NCBI GenBank assembly: GCA_028752905.1
Contig: JAQNBH010000014.1
Span: 4,104,595 to 4,168,594, forward strand
Length of the DNA: 64,000 bases
Direction: 5' to 3'
Origin: Cladorhizidae sp. MBARI D1340-BT2
Lineage: Eukaryota; Porifera; Demospongiae; Poecilosclerida; Cladorhizidae
Of the stretch, positions 63,487-64,000 are shown piece after piece (position 1 is the stretch's first letter; each line of letters begins with the position of its first letter). The translations under genes were made by a program, and so were the position numbers. The notes beneath the pieces were generated by a model. The model ran no database searches, was not told the origin of the DNA, and was given only the letters and a program-made list of their open reading frames with translations.

Positions 63487-64000
63487 ACTACTTGCTTCCA
63501 GCACTCCTCTCTCCTAGCTTGCTAGAGATAGTCCTGAGAGAAGTATGACTACTTGCTTCCAGCACTCCACTCTCCTAGCTTGCTAGAGATAGTCCTGAGA
63601 GAAGTATGACTACTTGCTTCCAGCACTCCACTCTCCTAGCTTGCTAGAGATAGTCCTGAGAGAAGTATGACTACTTGCTTCCAGCACTCAACTCTCCTAG
63701 TCCTGAGAGAAGTACAACTACTTGCTTCCAGCACTCCACTCTCCTGGCTTGCTAGAGATAGTCCTGAGAGAAGTACAACTACTTGCTTCCAGAACTCCTC
63801 TCTCCTAGCTTGCTAGAGATAGTCCTGAGAGAAGTACAGCTACTTGCTTCCAGCACTCTACTCTCCTAGCTTGCTAGAGATAGTCCTAAGAGAAGTACAA
63901 CTACTTGCTTCCAGCACTCTACTCTCCTAGCTTGCTAGAGATAGTCCTGAGAGAAGTATGACTACTTGCTTCCAGCACTCCACTCTCCTAGCTTGCTAGA
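63487..64000. repeat. Minisatellite, 61-bp unit, at least 8.5 copies, running off the window
   Basis: Unit contains CTACTTGCTTCCAGCACTCC, ACTCTCCTAGCTTGCTAGAG and ATAGTCCTGAGAGAAGTA. One copy near 63690 lacks the AGCTTGCTAGAGAT block. The 61-bp period matches the array at 46446, but the sequence is unrelated. Confidence 0.95.

Overview
The window is animal nuclear DNA. Its backbone is one spliced gene on the + strand, a lethal-giant-larvae (LLGL) family polarity gene. I reconstructed eleven coding exons between 8487 and 62748 (1,402 nt, 467 codons). All splice phases agree, and the protein aligns in order with the first WD40 beta-propeller of metazoan LLGL. The second propeller and C-terminus lie beyond the right edge. 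The set of mobile-element relics (Ty3/gypsy-like, Penelope-like, PIF/Harbinger, possibly piggyBac, a LINE) and the very high tandem-repeat load suggest a marine invertebrate, perhaps a sponge or another early-branching metazoan. The species cannot be fixed from this sequence.

Layout. 1-4490: gag-pol frame of an LTR retrotransposon, open from the window edge, with a polypurine tract and probable 3' LTR after it. 4540-8300: intergenic DNA with a Penelope-type terminus, a decayed LINE tail and a 40-bp tandem array. 8300-8576: candidate promoter and exon 1. 8577-64000: exons 2-11 as small islands in introns of 56 nt to about 17.8 kb.

The striking property is that every intron longer than 1 kb holds its own tandem arrays, each with a private unit (12 to about 92 bp) and up to about 155 copies. 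Together these make up roughly half of the whole window. The largest are a 39-bp array (26.1-32.2 kb), a 40-bp array (34.1-38.1 kb, next to a 100-N gap), a 52-bp array (18.4-21.0 kb), a 31-bp array (16.1-18.2 kb) and a 66-bp array (50.0-52.0 kb). Several units are multiples of 3 bp and lack stops, so they give long false reading frames (for example about 1,040 and 1,030 codons on opposite strands). I do not regard these as genes.

Three arrays have a visible origin. The 66-bp array after exon 8 is built from the last 28 nt of that coding exon plus its splice donor. The 25-bp array before exon 7 is built from a hammerhead-ribozyme-like motif and is flanked by inverted Penelope-type ends. The 23.2-25.1 kb block is a foldback element whose long inverted arms contain tandem sub-repeats. 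Intron 3 also carries a clear PIF/Harbinger transposase fragment and a possible piggyBac fragment.
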